This document shows, one piece after another, positions 41,083-48,841 of a DNA stretch of 64,000 nt (position 1 is its first letter; each line of letters starts with the position of its first letter). The DNA comes from Oscillospiraceae bacterium (GTDB lineage Bacteria; Bacillota; Clostridia; Oscillospirales; Oscillospiraceae). The notes under the pieces were generated by a model. It saw only the letters and a list, made by a program, of their open reading frames with translations, was not told the DNA's origin and made no database searches. The stretch lies in NCBI GenBank assembly GCA_022846075.1, contig AP025582.1, positions 2,356,001 to 2,420,000 on the forward strand. The letters are read 5' to 3'. A program made the translations under genes and the position numbers.

Positions 41083-42064
41083 CGCTCTCAGCCTCCCCCT
41101 CAAAGTTCAGCCAGCACTGGATCAGGTGGTCCTCCCCCACCAGCCGGGTGGGCGGAGCCTCCCTGCCGCACCGCTCCATGCAGAATTCGCACCGGTCGGC
41201 AAAGCGGCAGCCCGGGCCGTAATCATAGACCGTGGGCACCGTGCCGGGGATGGTGTGCAGGGGCTTTTTCTCGCTGCGCATGGTGGGCACCGAGGCCATG
41301 AGCCCCCTGGTATAGGGGTGCAGGGGATGGTCGAAGATGGCCTTCAGGGTCCCCCGCTCCACTGCCCGCCCGGCGTACATGACGGCCACCTCGTCGCAGA
41401 TCTCGGCCACCACGCCCAGGTTGTGGGTGATGACCATCAGGCTGCCCGAGGCACCCTTGAGCCGCCGCATGATGTCCAGGATTTGGGCCTGGATGGTCAC
41501 GTCCAGCGCCGTGGTGGGCTCGTCGGCGATGAGGAGGGCGGGGTGGTTGATGATGGCCATGGCGATCATCACCCGCTGCCGCATCCCGCCGGAAAACTCG
41601 TGGGGATACTGGTCGATCCGGGTCTCCGGCGCGGCGATCCCCACGTCGGAGAGGGCCTGGATCACCTGCCGGCGCACCTCCTCCGGCTTCATCTCCGGGT
41701 GGTGAAGGGTGAGGCTCTCCCCGATCTGCCGGCCCACGGTGAGGACCGGATTCAGGGCCGTCATGGGCTCCTGGAAGATCATGGCCAGCTTGGCCCCCCG
41801 GACATGGCGCATCTCCTCCTCGGACATCTCCAATATATTTTTGCCCTCCAGCAGGATCTCGCCCCCCTGCACCTCCGCCGCGTCGGGCAGCAGCCGCATC
41901 ATGGACAGGCTCGTCATGCTTTTGCCGCAGCCGGATTCCCCCACCACGCCCAGAGCTTTTCCTTCCTCCACCTTCAGGCTCAGTTTGTCCAGCAGATTGA
42001 ACACCTTGCCGTCGTCGTCCTTGAAGCCCATGCTGTAATCTTTGAATTCTACGATGGTCGCCAT
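41075..42064 (-). CDS. Oligopeptide ABC transporter ATPase (OppD/DppD-like)
   Basis: 329 residues. Walker A GESGCGKSM (the Thr/Ser position is SM, slightly unusual), signature FSGGMRQRVMIAM, Walker B LLIADEPTTALDVT, switch THNLG, and a C-terminal Cys block CRFADRCEFCMERC. First gene of the eight- or nine-gene operon running to 31.1 kb. The 145-base leader contains an AGCGCT pair around an A/T-rich segment. Confidence 0.92.
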   Translation of the reverse strand: MATIVEFKDYSMGFKDDDGKVFNLLDKLSLKVEEGKALGVVGESGCGKSMTSLSMMRLLPDAAEVQGGEILLEGKNILEMSEEEMRHVRGAKLAMIFQEPMTALNPVLTVGRQIGESLTLHHPEMKPEEVRRQVIQALSDVGIAAPETRIDQYPHEFSGGMRQRVMIAMAIINHPALLIADEPTTALDVTIQAQILDIMRRLKGASGSLMVITHNLGVVAEICDEVAVMYAGRAVERGTLKAIFDHPLHPYTRGLMASVPTMRSEKKPLHTIPGTVPTVYDYGPGCRFADRCEFCMERCGREAPPTRLVGEDHLIQCWLNFEGEAESDG

Positions 42065-42215
42065 TGCCTCTCTCTCCCATCTCCGCCGCCCGGACGGGCA
42101 GACTGTTAGCGCTGTAAAGGGCTAAAGTAGTATCTTTCAAAAAAAGCGCTGCTCCAAAGGGAGGCCAGCGCCCTTGCCGTCTGCCTGTTTGGGAACCCGG
42201 AAAAATGTTGCACTT

Positions 42216-42259
42216 AGCATACATCGTCCGCTGTAAGGTTGTAAATGACACAAGTCACA
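42216..42259 (-). promoter_or_regulatory. Promoter of the peptide operon with a CRP-like activator site
   Basis: Minus strand: -35 TTTACA (42240-42245), 18-base spacer, -10 TATGCT (42216-42221), start near 42209. Directly upstream, bases 42244-42259 read AATGA-N6-TCACA on the plus strand (minus: TGTGA-N6-TCATT), eight of ten matches to the classic CRP consensus with its exact 6-base gap. The centre is about 42 bases upstream of the predicted start, the class II activator position. Confidence 0.65.
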
Positions 42260-42356
42260 ATGCTATTATTTTTTCTGCTTCCTCCCAGCGGGCCCGAAAT
42301 GATGTTTTTAACCGTCGAAGCCCGTTTTTTTCCTCTGCATTTTGTCGAAATGAGGA

Positions 42357-42385
42357 TTTACATCCACCCTCCGCCCTGCTATGAT
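42357..42385 (+). promoter_or_regulatory. Promoter of the Crp-family regulator gene
   Basis: -35 TTTACA (42357-42362), 17-base spacer, -10 TATGAT (42380-42385), divergent from the peptide operon. The CRP-like site lies about 100 bases upstream. Confidence 0.6.
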
Positions 42386-42467
42386 AATTTTATCAACCGA
42401 TCCTGCCCCGCAAGACCGGGGCTCCCCTGCGGCGGCGCTCTCCGGGGCGCCGGAAATGGAGCGTGCC

Positions 42468-43145
42468 ATGAAACAGATCAAAGATCCGGCCGCGCTGAAG
42501 CGGGCCATCGACAAAAATAAGCTCCAGGACATGTTCTCCCTGGATCTGTGTTCCGCCGCCAACCTGGTCCACTATGACGCCGGCGAGCTCATCGGGCAGA
42601 TGGGCGCTATTGAAGAGAGCTTCATTATCCTGTTGGAGGGGGAGTGTATGGCCTACGTGGTCACCGGCGCGGACAAGATCCACTGTGAGTGCCACTACCG
42701 GGGCGTCAACATCATGGGGATGGTGTCCGTGCTTTGGCGGCAGCCCTCCATCAACAGCATCCGGACCATCACTCCCTGCGTCTGCCTGTCCATCCCCGCC
42801 GAGCCTTACCGAGAAGCGCTGCTCAACGACGTGAAGTTCCTGCGCACGGCAGTGGAGTGGCTGGCCGCCCACATCCGCAAGAGCGCCGCCCACTTCGAGC
42901 CCCTGGAGACCCGGCTGGCCGGCTTCATCCTGGAGATGGAGCAGGACGGGGTCTTGCGCTACAACCTGACCCTGTGCGCCGACCTTCTGGAGTGCAGCTA
43001 CCGCCACCTGCTGCGCACCCTGCGGGCCTTCTGCGACATGGGGCTCCTGCAAAAACGGGCCAAGGGGAGCTACGCCGTCACAAACCACCCCGCTCTGGAG
43101 GACCTTCAGTCCGGCACCTCCCTTCTCCGCCCCCAGCTTCCTTAA
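42468..43145 (+). CDS. Crp/Fnr-family regulator (YeiL-like), divergent from peptide operon
   Basis: 225 residues: N-terminal cyclic-nucleotide-binding-like beta roll (LVHYDAGELIGQMGAIEESFIILLEGECMAYV), central dimer helix, and C-terminal DNA-binding domain (LTLCADLLECSYRHLLRTLRAFCDMGLLQKRAKGSY). ATG 42468 is six bases after GGAG. Four Cys in the effector domain are unusual enough to allow redox or metal sensing, but no Fnr-type N-terminal Cys cluster is seen. Divergent placement and the CRP-like site make activation of the peptide operon the likely role. Confidence 0.82.
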   Translation: MKQIKDPAALKRAIDKNKLQDMFSLDLCSAANLVHYDAGELIGQMGAIEESFIILLEGECMAYVVTGADKIHCECHYRGVNIMGMVSVLWRQPSINSIRTITPCVCLSIPAEPYREALLNDVKFLRTAVEWLAAHIRKSAAHFEPLETRLAGFILEMEQDGVLRYNLTLCADLLECSYRHLLRTLRAFCDMGLLQKRAKGSYAVTNHPALEDLQSGTSLLRPQLP

Positions 43146-43159
43146 TATATAGGTATATG

Positions 43160-43213
43160 AAAAAGAGATCCCTTTCCCCCGACTGCCCGCCGGGGAAAAG
43201 GGATCTCTTTTTT
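43160..43213 (+). terminator. Terminator of the Crp-family gene
   Basis: Long stem AAAAGAGATCCCTTTCCCC / GGGGAAAAGGGATCTCTTTT with T-run. Confidence 0.88.
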
Positions 43214-43260
43214 CACACTGGCATAAAAATACCGGCACCCCCAGCAGAGCCGGCGGAAAC

Positions 43261-43299
43261 AAAAAAGAAAGACATTCCAAAAGGAATGTCTTTCTTTTT
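43261..43299 (-). terminator. Terminator of the Val-Asp-Phe-Gly-Cys tRNA operon
   Basis: Stem AAAGAAAGACATTCC / GGAATGTCTTTCTTT with AAAA loop, ending directly beside the tRNA-Cys CCA. Minus-strand T-run. Confidence 0.88.
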
Positions 43300-43373
<74 letters not shown>

Positions 43374-43512
43374 GACGTGTCCGTCCCTGGACTTGTCAAA
43401 CGGGGTCCCCGCAAAAGCGAAGGCTTTTGTGGGGAGAGGAGGAAGGAACCTGCGGATATGGAACTTTCGCCTTCCGGCGAAAGTGGAATGGAGCAGGTTT
43501 CTTCCGACGATT

Positions 43513-43588
43513 TGGAGCGGGTGACGAGGCTCGAACTCGCTACCTCCACCTTGGCAAGGTGGCGCTCTACCAGATGAGCTACACCCGC
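43513..43588 (-). tRNA. tRNA-Gly (anticodon GCC)
   Basis: 76 nt. Acceptor GCGGGTG pairs with CACCCGC, anticodon loop TTGCCAA gives GCC, and CCA is encoded. Fourth in the operon. Confidence 0.95.
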
Positions 43589-43652
43589 ATCTTATGCGGC
43601 TTCCCCGAGGGGTATTCTCCCGGGATACAAAAAATATCCCGGGAGAATGTTT

Positions 43653-43728
<76 letters not shown>

Positions 43729-43864
43729 AAATTGGGGGGATGGTCTTAACGGGCCCCCGAAAAGCCGCTTGCGGCTTTTTGGGGATAACGAAGAAGGAAT
43801 CAGCGGATGTGCAATTTTCGGCCGCTCCGCGGCCGGAAATGGAACGGAGCTGATTTCTTCTGAG

Positions 43865-43941
<77 letters not shown>

Positions 43942-43967
43942 AGCTTGGTCGCCAAGGGAATCGGGTC

Positions 43968-44043
43968 TGGTGGGAACAACAGGGCTCGAACCTGTGACAT
44001 CACGCGTGTAAGGCGTGCGCTCTACCAGCTGAGCTATGCTCCC
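43968..44043 (-). tRNA. tRNA-Val (anticodon TAC)
   Basis: 76 nt. Acceptor GGGAGCA pairs with TGTTCCC, anticodon loop CTTACAC gives TAC, and CCA is encoded. First in the operon. Confidence 0.95.
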
Positions 44044-44077
44044 CTGCCGCCGCCCGTTGCTTCAAGCGGCGACTGTT

Positions 44078-44106
44078 ATTATACTAAAACCTCCCCATCC
44101 TGTCAA
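44078..44106 (-). promoter_or_regulatory. Promoter of the second tRNA operon
   Basis: Minus strand: -35 TTGACA (44101-44106), 17-base spacer, -10 TATAAT (44078-44083): a consensus-level promoter. Confidence 0.88.
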
Positions 44107-44162
44107 CCGAAAAATTAAAATTCGGAAAATTTTTGTTTCCCGGCCCCGGAGAAGGCCGCCCC

Positions 44163-45050
44163 TCAATGGGTGGCCTTCTCCAGAAGCTCCTCCAGCTCCT
44201 CCCGGTCAAAGCGGTACACCGCGTCGCAGAACTGGCAGGTGAGCTCCGCGTACCCCTGTTCCTCGATGAGGTCCCGCAGCTCGTCCCGTCCCATGCTCAC
44301 AAGGGCCTGGGTCACCCGGTCCCGGCTGCAGTAGCACTCGTAGGCCACGCTGTGGCGGTCCACCACCTCCAGCTCAAAGCCGCCCAGGGCCCGGCGGAGC
44401 ATCCCCTCGGCGTCCATGCCCTCCTCCATGAGGGCCGTGGTGGCGGCGCCCAGGCGGGCCACCCCCGCCTCCACCTTCTCGATGACGTCCTCGCCCGCGC
44501 CGGGGAGCAGCTGGATGAGATAGCCCCCCGCCCGGAGGACCGACTGGTCGGTGTCCACCAGCACCCCCAGGGCGCAGGCGGTGGGGATCTGCTCGCTGAC
44601 GGCGAAATACTCCGTCACGTCCTCGGCGATCTCCCCCGAGACCAGGGGCACCATGCCCACATAGGGCTCCTTCATATCCAGGTCCTTGATGACGGTGAGG
44701 CTCCCCTCCCGTCCCACGGCGCCCCCCACGTCCAGCTTGCCGTCGGCGCGGGGGGGCAGGACCACGGTGGGCTCCTGGACATAGCCCCGGACGTTTCCCC
44801 CGGGATCGGCCACGGCGGTGATGGAGCCGATGGGCCCCCCCCCCTTGAACCGGAGGGTCACGGAGCTCCCCTCCCCCTTGAGCTGGTCCCCCATCATAGA
44901 GCAGGCCATCAGGGAGCGGCCCAGGGCGGCGGTGGCCACCGGAAGAGTCTTGTGGATCTGGCGGGCCCGCTCCACCAGCCCCCGGCCGGTGATGGCGGAG
45001 GCCTTCACCGGGGCGTTTTTCGCTAACATTCGGACGATCTCGTCGGCCAT
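44163..45050 (-). CDS. hslO: Redox-regulated chaperone Hsp33
   Basis: 295 residues. N-terminal DEIVRMLAKNAPVKASAITGRGLVERAR; substrate-binding core LRFKGGGPIGSITAVADPGGNVRGYV; C-terminal zinc/redox switch CYC (YECYCSRDRV) plus CQFC (ELTCQFCDAVYRF), all four Cys present. On oxidation Hsp33 releases zinc, unfolds its switch and holds unfolding proteins. ATG 45050 follows GGAAGATAAG. Stands alone at the edge of the tRNA operon. Confidence 0.95.
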   Translation of the reverse strand: MADEIVRMLAKNAPVKASAITGRGLVERARQIHKTLPVATAALGRSLMACSMMGDQLKGEGSSVTLRFKGGGPIGSITAVADPGGNVRGYVQEPTVVLPPRADGKLDVGGAVGREGSLTVIKDLDMKEPYVGMVPLVSGEIAEDVTEYFAVSEQIPTACALGVLVDTDQSVLRAGGYLIQLLPGAGEDVIEKVEAGVARLGAATTALMEEGMDAEGMLRRALGGFELEVVDRHSVAYECYCSRDRVTQALVSMGRDELRDLIEEQGYAELTCQFCDAVYRFDREELEELLEKATH

Positions 45051-45082
45051 GGTCTTATCTTCCTTTCCCGCTGTCTGTACCC

Positions 45083-45826
45083 TCACGCCGCTTTCCGCGC
45101 CGCGAAAAAGATCCTCTGCTCCCCCGGGCGGGGGGCGCGGAATTTCAGCTCGCCGTATTGCTTGACGGCGGCGAATCCCGCCTGGCGGAGATAGCCCTCC
45201 AGCTCTTCCATCGTGTAGGCGTACTCCTCATGGAGCTCCTCCCCACGACGCCAAAGTTCCCCCTCCCGGCGGAAAATATCCATCCAGAAGGAGCACACCC
45301 GCCGGCGGGAGCTGTACTCCCCCCGCCAGACGCAGTACTCGTCCTCCGTCTCGTCCAGAAAGACCTGGCCGTCCATGGCGGCCAGCTTTTCCGGCGTATC
45401 AGCGTCGAAGAGGAACAGCCCGCCCGGCTCCAGGCAGTCGTACACCCGCCGGAAGGCCCGCTCCAGCTTCCTGGGCTGGAGGACGTAGTTGACGCTGTCC
45501 AGGCAGCACACGCAGGCGTCCACCCGGCCGGGCAGGCGCAGCGCCTCCATCCCCTCACAGAAGAACCGGGGCCTGTTGTCCAGGTCCCGGCATTTTTCCT
45601 CGGCCAGCGAGAGCATCTCGGGGGACTTGTCCACCCCCGTCACCTCATACCCCCGGTGCGCCAGCTCACAGGTCAGGCTCCCGGTGCCGCAGGCCAGGTC
45701 CAGCACGGCGCGGACCGGCCGGCCCAGCCGGGCGAAGTGCCGCTCGATATAATCGGCCCAGGTGGGGTAGTCCACGTCGGTGGTCAGGGCGTCGTAGCTG
45801 CCCGCCAGAAAATCATAGCTCCCCAT
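45083..45826 (-). CDS. Class I SAM-dependent methyltransferase
   Basis: 247 residues: motif I VLDLACGTGSLTCEL, acidic end of strand 2 VTGVDKSPEML, motif post-II DACVCCLDSVNYVL, and LEPGGLFLFDADT. A Methyltransf_25-type fold; the substrate is not predictable. The start overlaps the end of the yerC-like gene by 14 bases, so the two are co-translated. Confidence 0.88.
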   Translation of the reverse strand: MGSYDFLAGSYDALTTDVDYPTWADYIERHFARLGRPVRAVLDLACGTGSLTCELAHRGYEVTGVDKSPEMLSLAEEKCRDLDNRPRFFCEGMEALRLPGRVDACVCCLDSVNYVLQPRKLERAFRRVYDCLEPGGLFLFDADTPEKLAAMDGQVFLDETEDEYCVWRGEYSSRRRVCSFWMDIFRREGELWRRGEELHEEYAYTMEELEGYLRQAGFAAVKQYGELKFRAPRPGEQRIFFAARKAA

Positions 45827-46121
45827 CGCCCAGCTTGTCCTTCACCCGGGGGAGCACCGCCTGGTAGCCGTCCGCCCCGTAGTGGAGGGAGCGGTTCACC
45901 CGGCTGATGGTGGCGCTGGAGGCCCCCGTCCGGTCCAGGATATCGTTGTAGATCATGCCTTCGCTCAGAAGGAGGGCCACCTCGAAACGCTGCTCCATGG
46001 CCCGCAGCTCCGCCACGGTACATAGATCCTGGAAAAACTTTTTACACTCGTCCAGGTCTTTCAGGGAAAGGATGGCCTCATACAGCAGCTTGCTCTCCCC
46101 CTGTTTTCCGCTTTTCGTCAT
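45813..46121 (-). CDS. YerC/YecD-type TrpR-related DNA-binding protein
   Basis: 102 residues with the YerC pattern: LLYEAILSLKDLDECKKFFQDLCTVAELRAMEQRFEVA, then the helix-turn-helix MIYNDILDRTGASSATISRVNRSLHYG. A TrpR-fold regulator found widely in Firmicutes. GGAGGCATATG lies at the start. Operator and regulon are unknown. Confidence 0.9.
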   Translation of the reverse strand: MTKSGKQGESKLLYEAILSLKDLDECKKFFQDLCTVAELRAMEQRFEVALLLSEGMIYNDILDRTGASSATISRVNRSLHYGADGYQAVLPRVKDKLGDGEL

Positions 46122-46243
46122 AGGGCATATGCCTCCTATTTTTATTCTGAGGGTATTTTATCAAAGTGAAGTGTGAAAGTAAACCCCCTGAACCAAAAAT
46201 TTTTCTCCGCATAGGCTGGAACAGCGAGAAAGGGGGAGTTTCT

Positions 46244-46888
46244 ATGCAAAAAAAGCCGGTAGAGCCCAGACTGGCCCGGCCCGGGGAATATCAGCAGGTA
46301 TTCAAGGACGGGGAGGCCGTGCTCCTCACCGTCAGCATGCGCTGGCCCCGTCTGGAGGAGGACAGCCCGGGCCTCAAGCGGATCAACCGCTATTACGACG
46401 CCCTGGCCGACCGCTGGCGCAGGCGGTGGGAGGGGCCTCTCCTGACCCAGGCCAGGGCCGCGGCGGGGCCGGACACGCCCCCCTGGTCGGCCAGTCTGGA
46501 CTTCACCGTCACCCTCTTCCAGGAGGGCACACTCAGCCTCTATGTGGACGCCGCCGAGGATACCGGCGGCCGCTACCCCGACCGGGTGCGCCAGGGGGAC
46601 ACCTGGCGCATCCCCTCGGGGGTGCCCGTCACCCTGCCCGAGCTTCTCCCGCCCCGGCGCTGGTGGCGGGGCCCCGTGGTGGAGGAGGTGCGGCGGCAGG
46701 TGGGCCAGCGGGTCAGCGCCGGGGAGGCCATTTTTTTCGAGGACTGGCTCAAGCTCTGCTCCCAGCGCTTTTCCTCCGACCGGTTTTACCTCACCCCGGA
46801 GGGGCCGGTGGTCTTTTATCCCGTCCGCTCCATCGCCCCCGACCTGGAGGGCTTCCCCGCGCTTCTCCTAAAGACGGACCCAGTTTGA
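46244..46888 (+). CDS. DUF3298-like protein (RsiV C-terminal-type domain)
   Basis: 214 residues without signal peptide. Regular pattern VLLTVSMRWPRLEEDSPGLKRINRYYDAL, then SASLDFTVTLFQEGTLSLYVDAAEDTGGRYP and a late FYLTPEGPVVFYPVRSIAPDLEGFPALLL, as in DUF3298/DUF4163 domains of anti-sigma RsiV. Here it lacks the membrane anchor, so probably a stand-alone cytosolic version. ATG 46244 follows AAGGGGGAG. Confidence 0.7.
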   Translation: MQKKPVEPRLARPGEYQQVFKDGEAVLLTVSMRWPRLEEDSPGLKRINRYYDALADRWRRRWEGPLLTQARAAAGPDTPPWSASLDFTVTLFQEGTLSLYVDAAEDTGGRYPDRVRQGDTWRIPSGVPVTLPELLPPRRWWRGPVVEEVRRQVGQRVSAGEAIFFEDWLKLCSQRFSSDRFYLTPEGPVVFYPVRSIAPDLEGFPALLLKTDPV

Positions 46889-46897
46889 AAAAAATAC

Positions 46898-46926
46898 TTG
46901 CTTTTTTCGCATATCTCTGCTAATAT
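46898..46926 (+). promoter_or_regulatory. rpmB promoter
   Basis: -35 TTGCTT (46898-46903), 17-base spacer, -10 TAATAT (46921-46926). Confidence 0.65.
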
Positions 46927-46979
46927 GGTAGCCGATGCTTTTTACAGCGTGATACTGACGAGCGAGGAGGTAATAGCGA

Positions 46980-47168
46980 ATGGCCAAATGTGAATTTTGC
47001 GACAAGGGCGTTGTGTTCGGCAATCAGGTTTCCCACTCTCACCGCCGCTCCAACCGCCCCTGGAAGCCCAACGTGAAGCGCGTCAAGGCGATCGTGGACG
47101 GTACGCCCAAGCACGTGTATGTCTGCACCAGATGCCTCCGTTCGGGTAAGGTCACCCGCGCCGTGTGA
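46980..47168 (+). CDS. rpmB: 50S ribosomal protein L28 (zinc-binding form)
   Basis: 62 residues: MAKCEFCDKGVVFGNQVSHSHRRSNRPWKPNVK then VYVCTRCLRSGKVTRAV. The two CxxC pairs (CEFC and CTRC) mark the C+ zinc-binding paralogue type of L28. GAGGAGGTAAT precedes the ATG. Own promoter and terminator. Confidence 0.96.
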   Translation: MAKCEFCDKGVVFGNQVSHSHRRSNRPWKPNVKRVKAIVDGTPKHVYVCTRCLRSGKVTRAV

Positions 47169-47186
47169 TTTTGTGCCACACATGAG

Positions 47187-47220
47187 AAACCGACATCCAA
47201 AACAGGATGTCGGTTTTTTT
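47187..47220 (+). terminator. rpmB terminator
   Basis: 12-bp stem AAACCGACATCC / GGATGTCGGTTT followed by TTTT. Confidence 0.9.
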
Positions 47221-47258
47221 ATTGCCCGGAAACGGTCCAGGCGTCACGCGCCGCCCGC

Positions 47259-47651
47259 TTACAGCCAGGGCATGACCGGTGGCAGGATACAAAAGGGATG
47301 CCCCGCGGGGTCGATCATCACCCGCCAGCGTTCGTCGAATTGAACGTCTGACAGGGTCGCGCCGCAGGACAGGGCATGCCTCACGCCCGCTTCCACGTCC
47401 GCCACATGGAAGTCCAAATGGGCCATCTGCTGCTGCTCGTCCAGCGTCGCGGGCCAGACGGGCGGGGTGTAATCATCCACCTGCTGAAAGGTGATCCAAG
47501 TGGGAAGCCCCTCTTGCTCCAAGTTGACCAGGACAGTGTACTCCTCGCCCTGGAACCGGGTCCAGCCCAGCAGCTTTTCGTAAAACGCGGACAGCTCATC
47601 CGCATGGTCGGAATCCAGGACTGTATTCCACCCTACAAGGTCAAGCGCCAT
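47259..47651 (-). CDS. VOC-superfamily (glyoxalase/bleomycin-resistance-like) protein
   Basis: 130 residues with the paired beta-alpha-beta-beta-beta modules: LVGWNTVLDSDHADELSAFYEKLLGW, MAHLDFHVADVEAGVRHALSCGA and VMIDPAGHPFCILP. Metal-dependent enzyme or binding protein; the substrate is unknown. ATG 47651 lies nine bases after GGAGG; upstream in-frame extension is not needed. Confidence 0.85.
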   Translation of the reverse strand: MALDLVGWNTVLDSDHADELSAFYEKLLGWTRFQGEEYTVLVNLEQEGLPTWITFQQVDDYTPPVWPATLDEQQQMAHLDFHVADVEAGVRHALSCGATLSDVQFDERWRVMIDPAGHPFCILPPVMPWL

Positions 47652-47911
47652 AATATGATACCTCCACTTTCTGACCGCTGATAGTTCCCGGCCGTCCAGT
47701 CCGTGTTCGCCGCCAAAGGCCGGCGAATACGGCTTTTCTTTTTTCATTTTAATGTCGATGTGGGGAAAAGTCAAACGGCTCCTTTCCTGCCCTACCCTTT
47801 CCAGCCTATCCGGAACGTGAAAAGAGATCGCTTCTTTGTTGTCTCCCGCCGCAAGGATATGATAGAATCAGTCCGGATGAATCAAAATAGAAGGATATGA
47901 GGGTTTCGTCT

Positions 47912-48430
47912 ATGGCCTTTTTCCTGCTGCTCCCCTTTTTTCTCGTCCGCTTCGGGCTGTTGTCCTTATTCAATAAGGAAGCGGTCCGGCGCGCCGCCCA
48001 TTTCGCGCCGCTGTTGGAGCGGGAGAAAGGGGCCTACTGGCTCTACCAGCTCTCCAATGCCGTGCTTTTGATCGCCCCATTTTTTCTCCGGGTCAAGTCC
48101 ACCCCCAGATGGCTCTTTTTCACGGGGGCGGGCGTCTATCTGGCCGGGCTTGTCCTGCTGGCCGCCGCCGTGGCCAGCTTTGCCGCCCCGGCGGAGAGCG
48201 GGGTCAGCCTGGGCGGACTTTACAGGTTCTCCCGCAACCCCATGTACGTGGCCTATTTTGTGTTTTTTCTCGGCTGTGTCCTTCTGACCCGGTCGCCAGT
48301 CCTCCTCGCGGCCCTGCTGGTCTTTCAGGCCGCGGCCCACTGGATTATCCTGTCGGAGGAGCGGTGGTGCTTACAAAAATTCGGCGGCGAGTACCGCCGG
48401 TACATGGACCGGGTGGGCCGGTATCTCTGA
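47912..48430 (+). CDS. Isoprenylcysteine carboxyl methyltransferase-like membrane protein
   Basis: 172 residues, about five hydrophobic segments, with the ICMT/PEMT C-terminal pattern GLYRFSRNPMYVAYFVFFLGCVLL and SEERWCLQKFGGEYRRYMDRVGRYL. Bacterial members methylate small lipids or unknown substrates. ATG 47912 is eight bases after GAGGG; an ATG five codons upstream sits on another purine run with poor spacing. Confidence 0.8.
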   Translation: MAFFLLLPFFLVRFGLLSLFNKEAVRRAAHFAPLLEREKGAYWLYQLSNAVLLIAPFFLRVKSTPRWLFFTGAGVYLAGLVLLAAAVASFAAPAESGVSLGGLYRFSRNPMYVAYFVFFLGCVLLTRSPVLLAALLVFQAAAHWIILSEERWCLQKFGGEYRRYMDRVGRYL

Positions 48431-48524
48431 CCGCGGCACGGAGGCCGGGCGGTGCCGCCCGGCCCAGCATCTTCCGCTGATGATTTTCTCCCCGGTGGGC
48501 ACACTTTCTGGTGGAGGTGAGGTC

Positions 48525-48710
48525 ATGACCACCGGAATCGTCATAGAGAAAGAAACGACCGCCCGGCCGAGGAACTGTCTGCGGCTGGATCCGGAAGCGC
48601 GCCTGTGTCCCCTATTTGACAGCACGAGCATTGCTCTGTTCCCTGTGGCAAGTCGGGATCGGATGGGCTTTCGGGTCCTGGATGACTGCTGCCAGGAGCA
48701 TATCATGTAA
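48525..48710 (+). CDS. Possible 61-residue protein of unknown function
   Basis: The frame starts at ATG 48525 behind a strong GGAGGTGAGG. The product is MTTGIVIEKETTARPRNC..., with four Cys (CLRL, CPLF, DDCCQEH), no known motif. Only the ribosome site and the Cys content support it. Confidence 0.4.
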   Translation: MTTGIVIEKETTARPRNCLRLDPEARLCPLFDSTSIALFPVASRDRMGFRVLDDCCQEHIM

Positions 48711-48792
48711 ATTCACCTCCCCGCCGCCGTCCGCGGCGGTACATACCGTCTTTTCCCACTGGAAAACATTGTCCCTTGAAACAGCTCCTTCC

Positions 48793-48826
48793 ATTGATTA
48801 CAATTTGGTTACAACTTGTAATCAAT
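48793..48826 (+). promoter_or_regulatory. 11-bp inverted repeat in the leader of the first SleB-like gene
   Basis: ATTGATTACAA (48793-48803) and TTGTAATCAAT (48816-48826), a perfect inverted repeat with a 12-base gap that includes GGTTACAA. It abuts the AAGGAG ribosome site. A related GTTAC...GTAAC element precedes the second SleB-like gene. Confidence 0.55.
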
Positions 48827-48841
48827 AAGGAGCGATGGACC

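Noticed and set aside
42065-42209. AGCGCT pair in the opp leader as an attenuator
   Set aside because: AGCGCT is self-palindromic and the pairing between the two copies is only six bases; not strong enough to call.
47652-47774. N-terminal extension of the VOC protein to 47774
   Set aside because: GGAGG at proper spacing marks 47651 as the start, and the extension is not part of the VOC fold.
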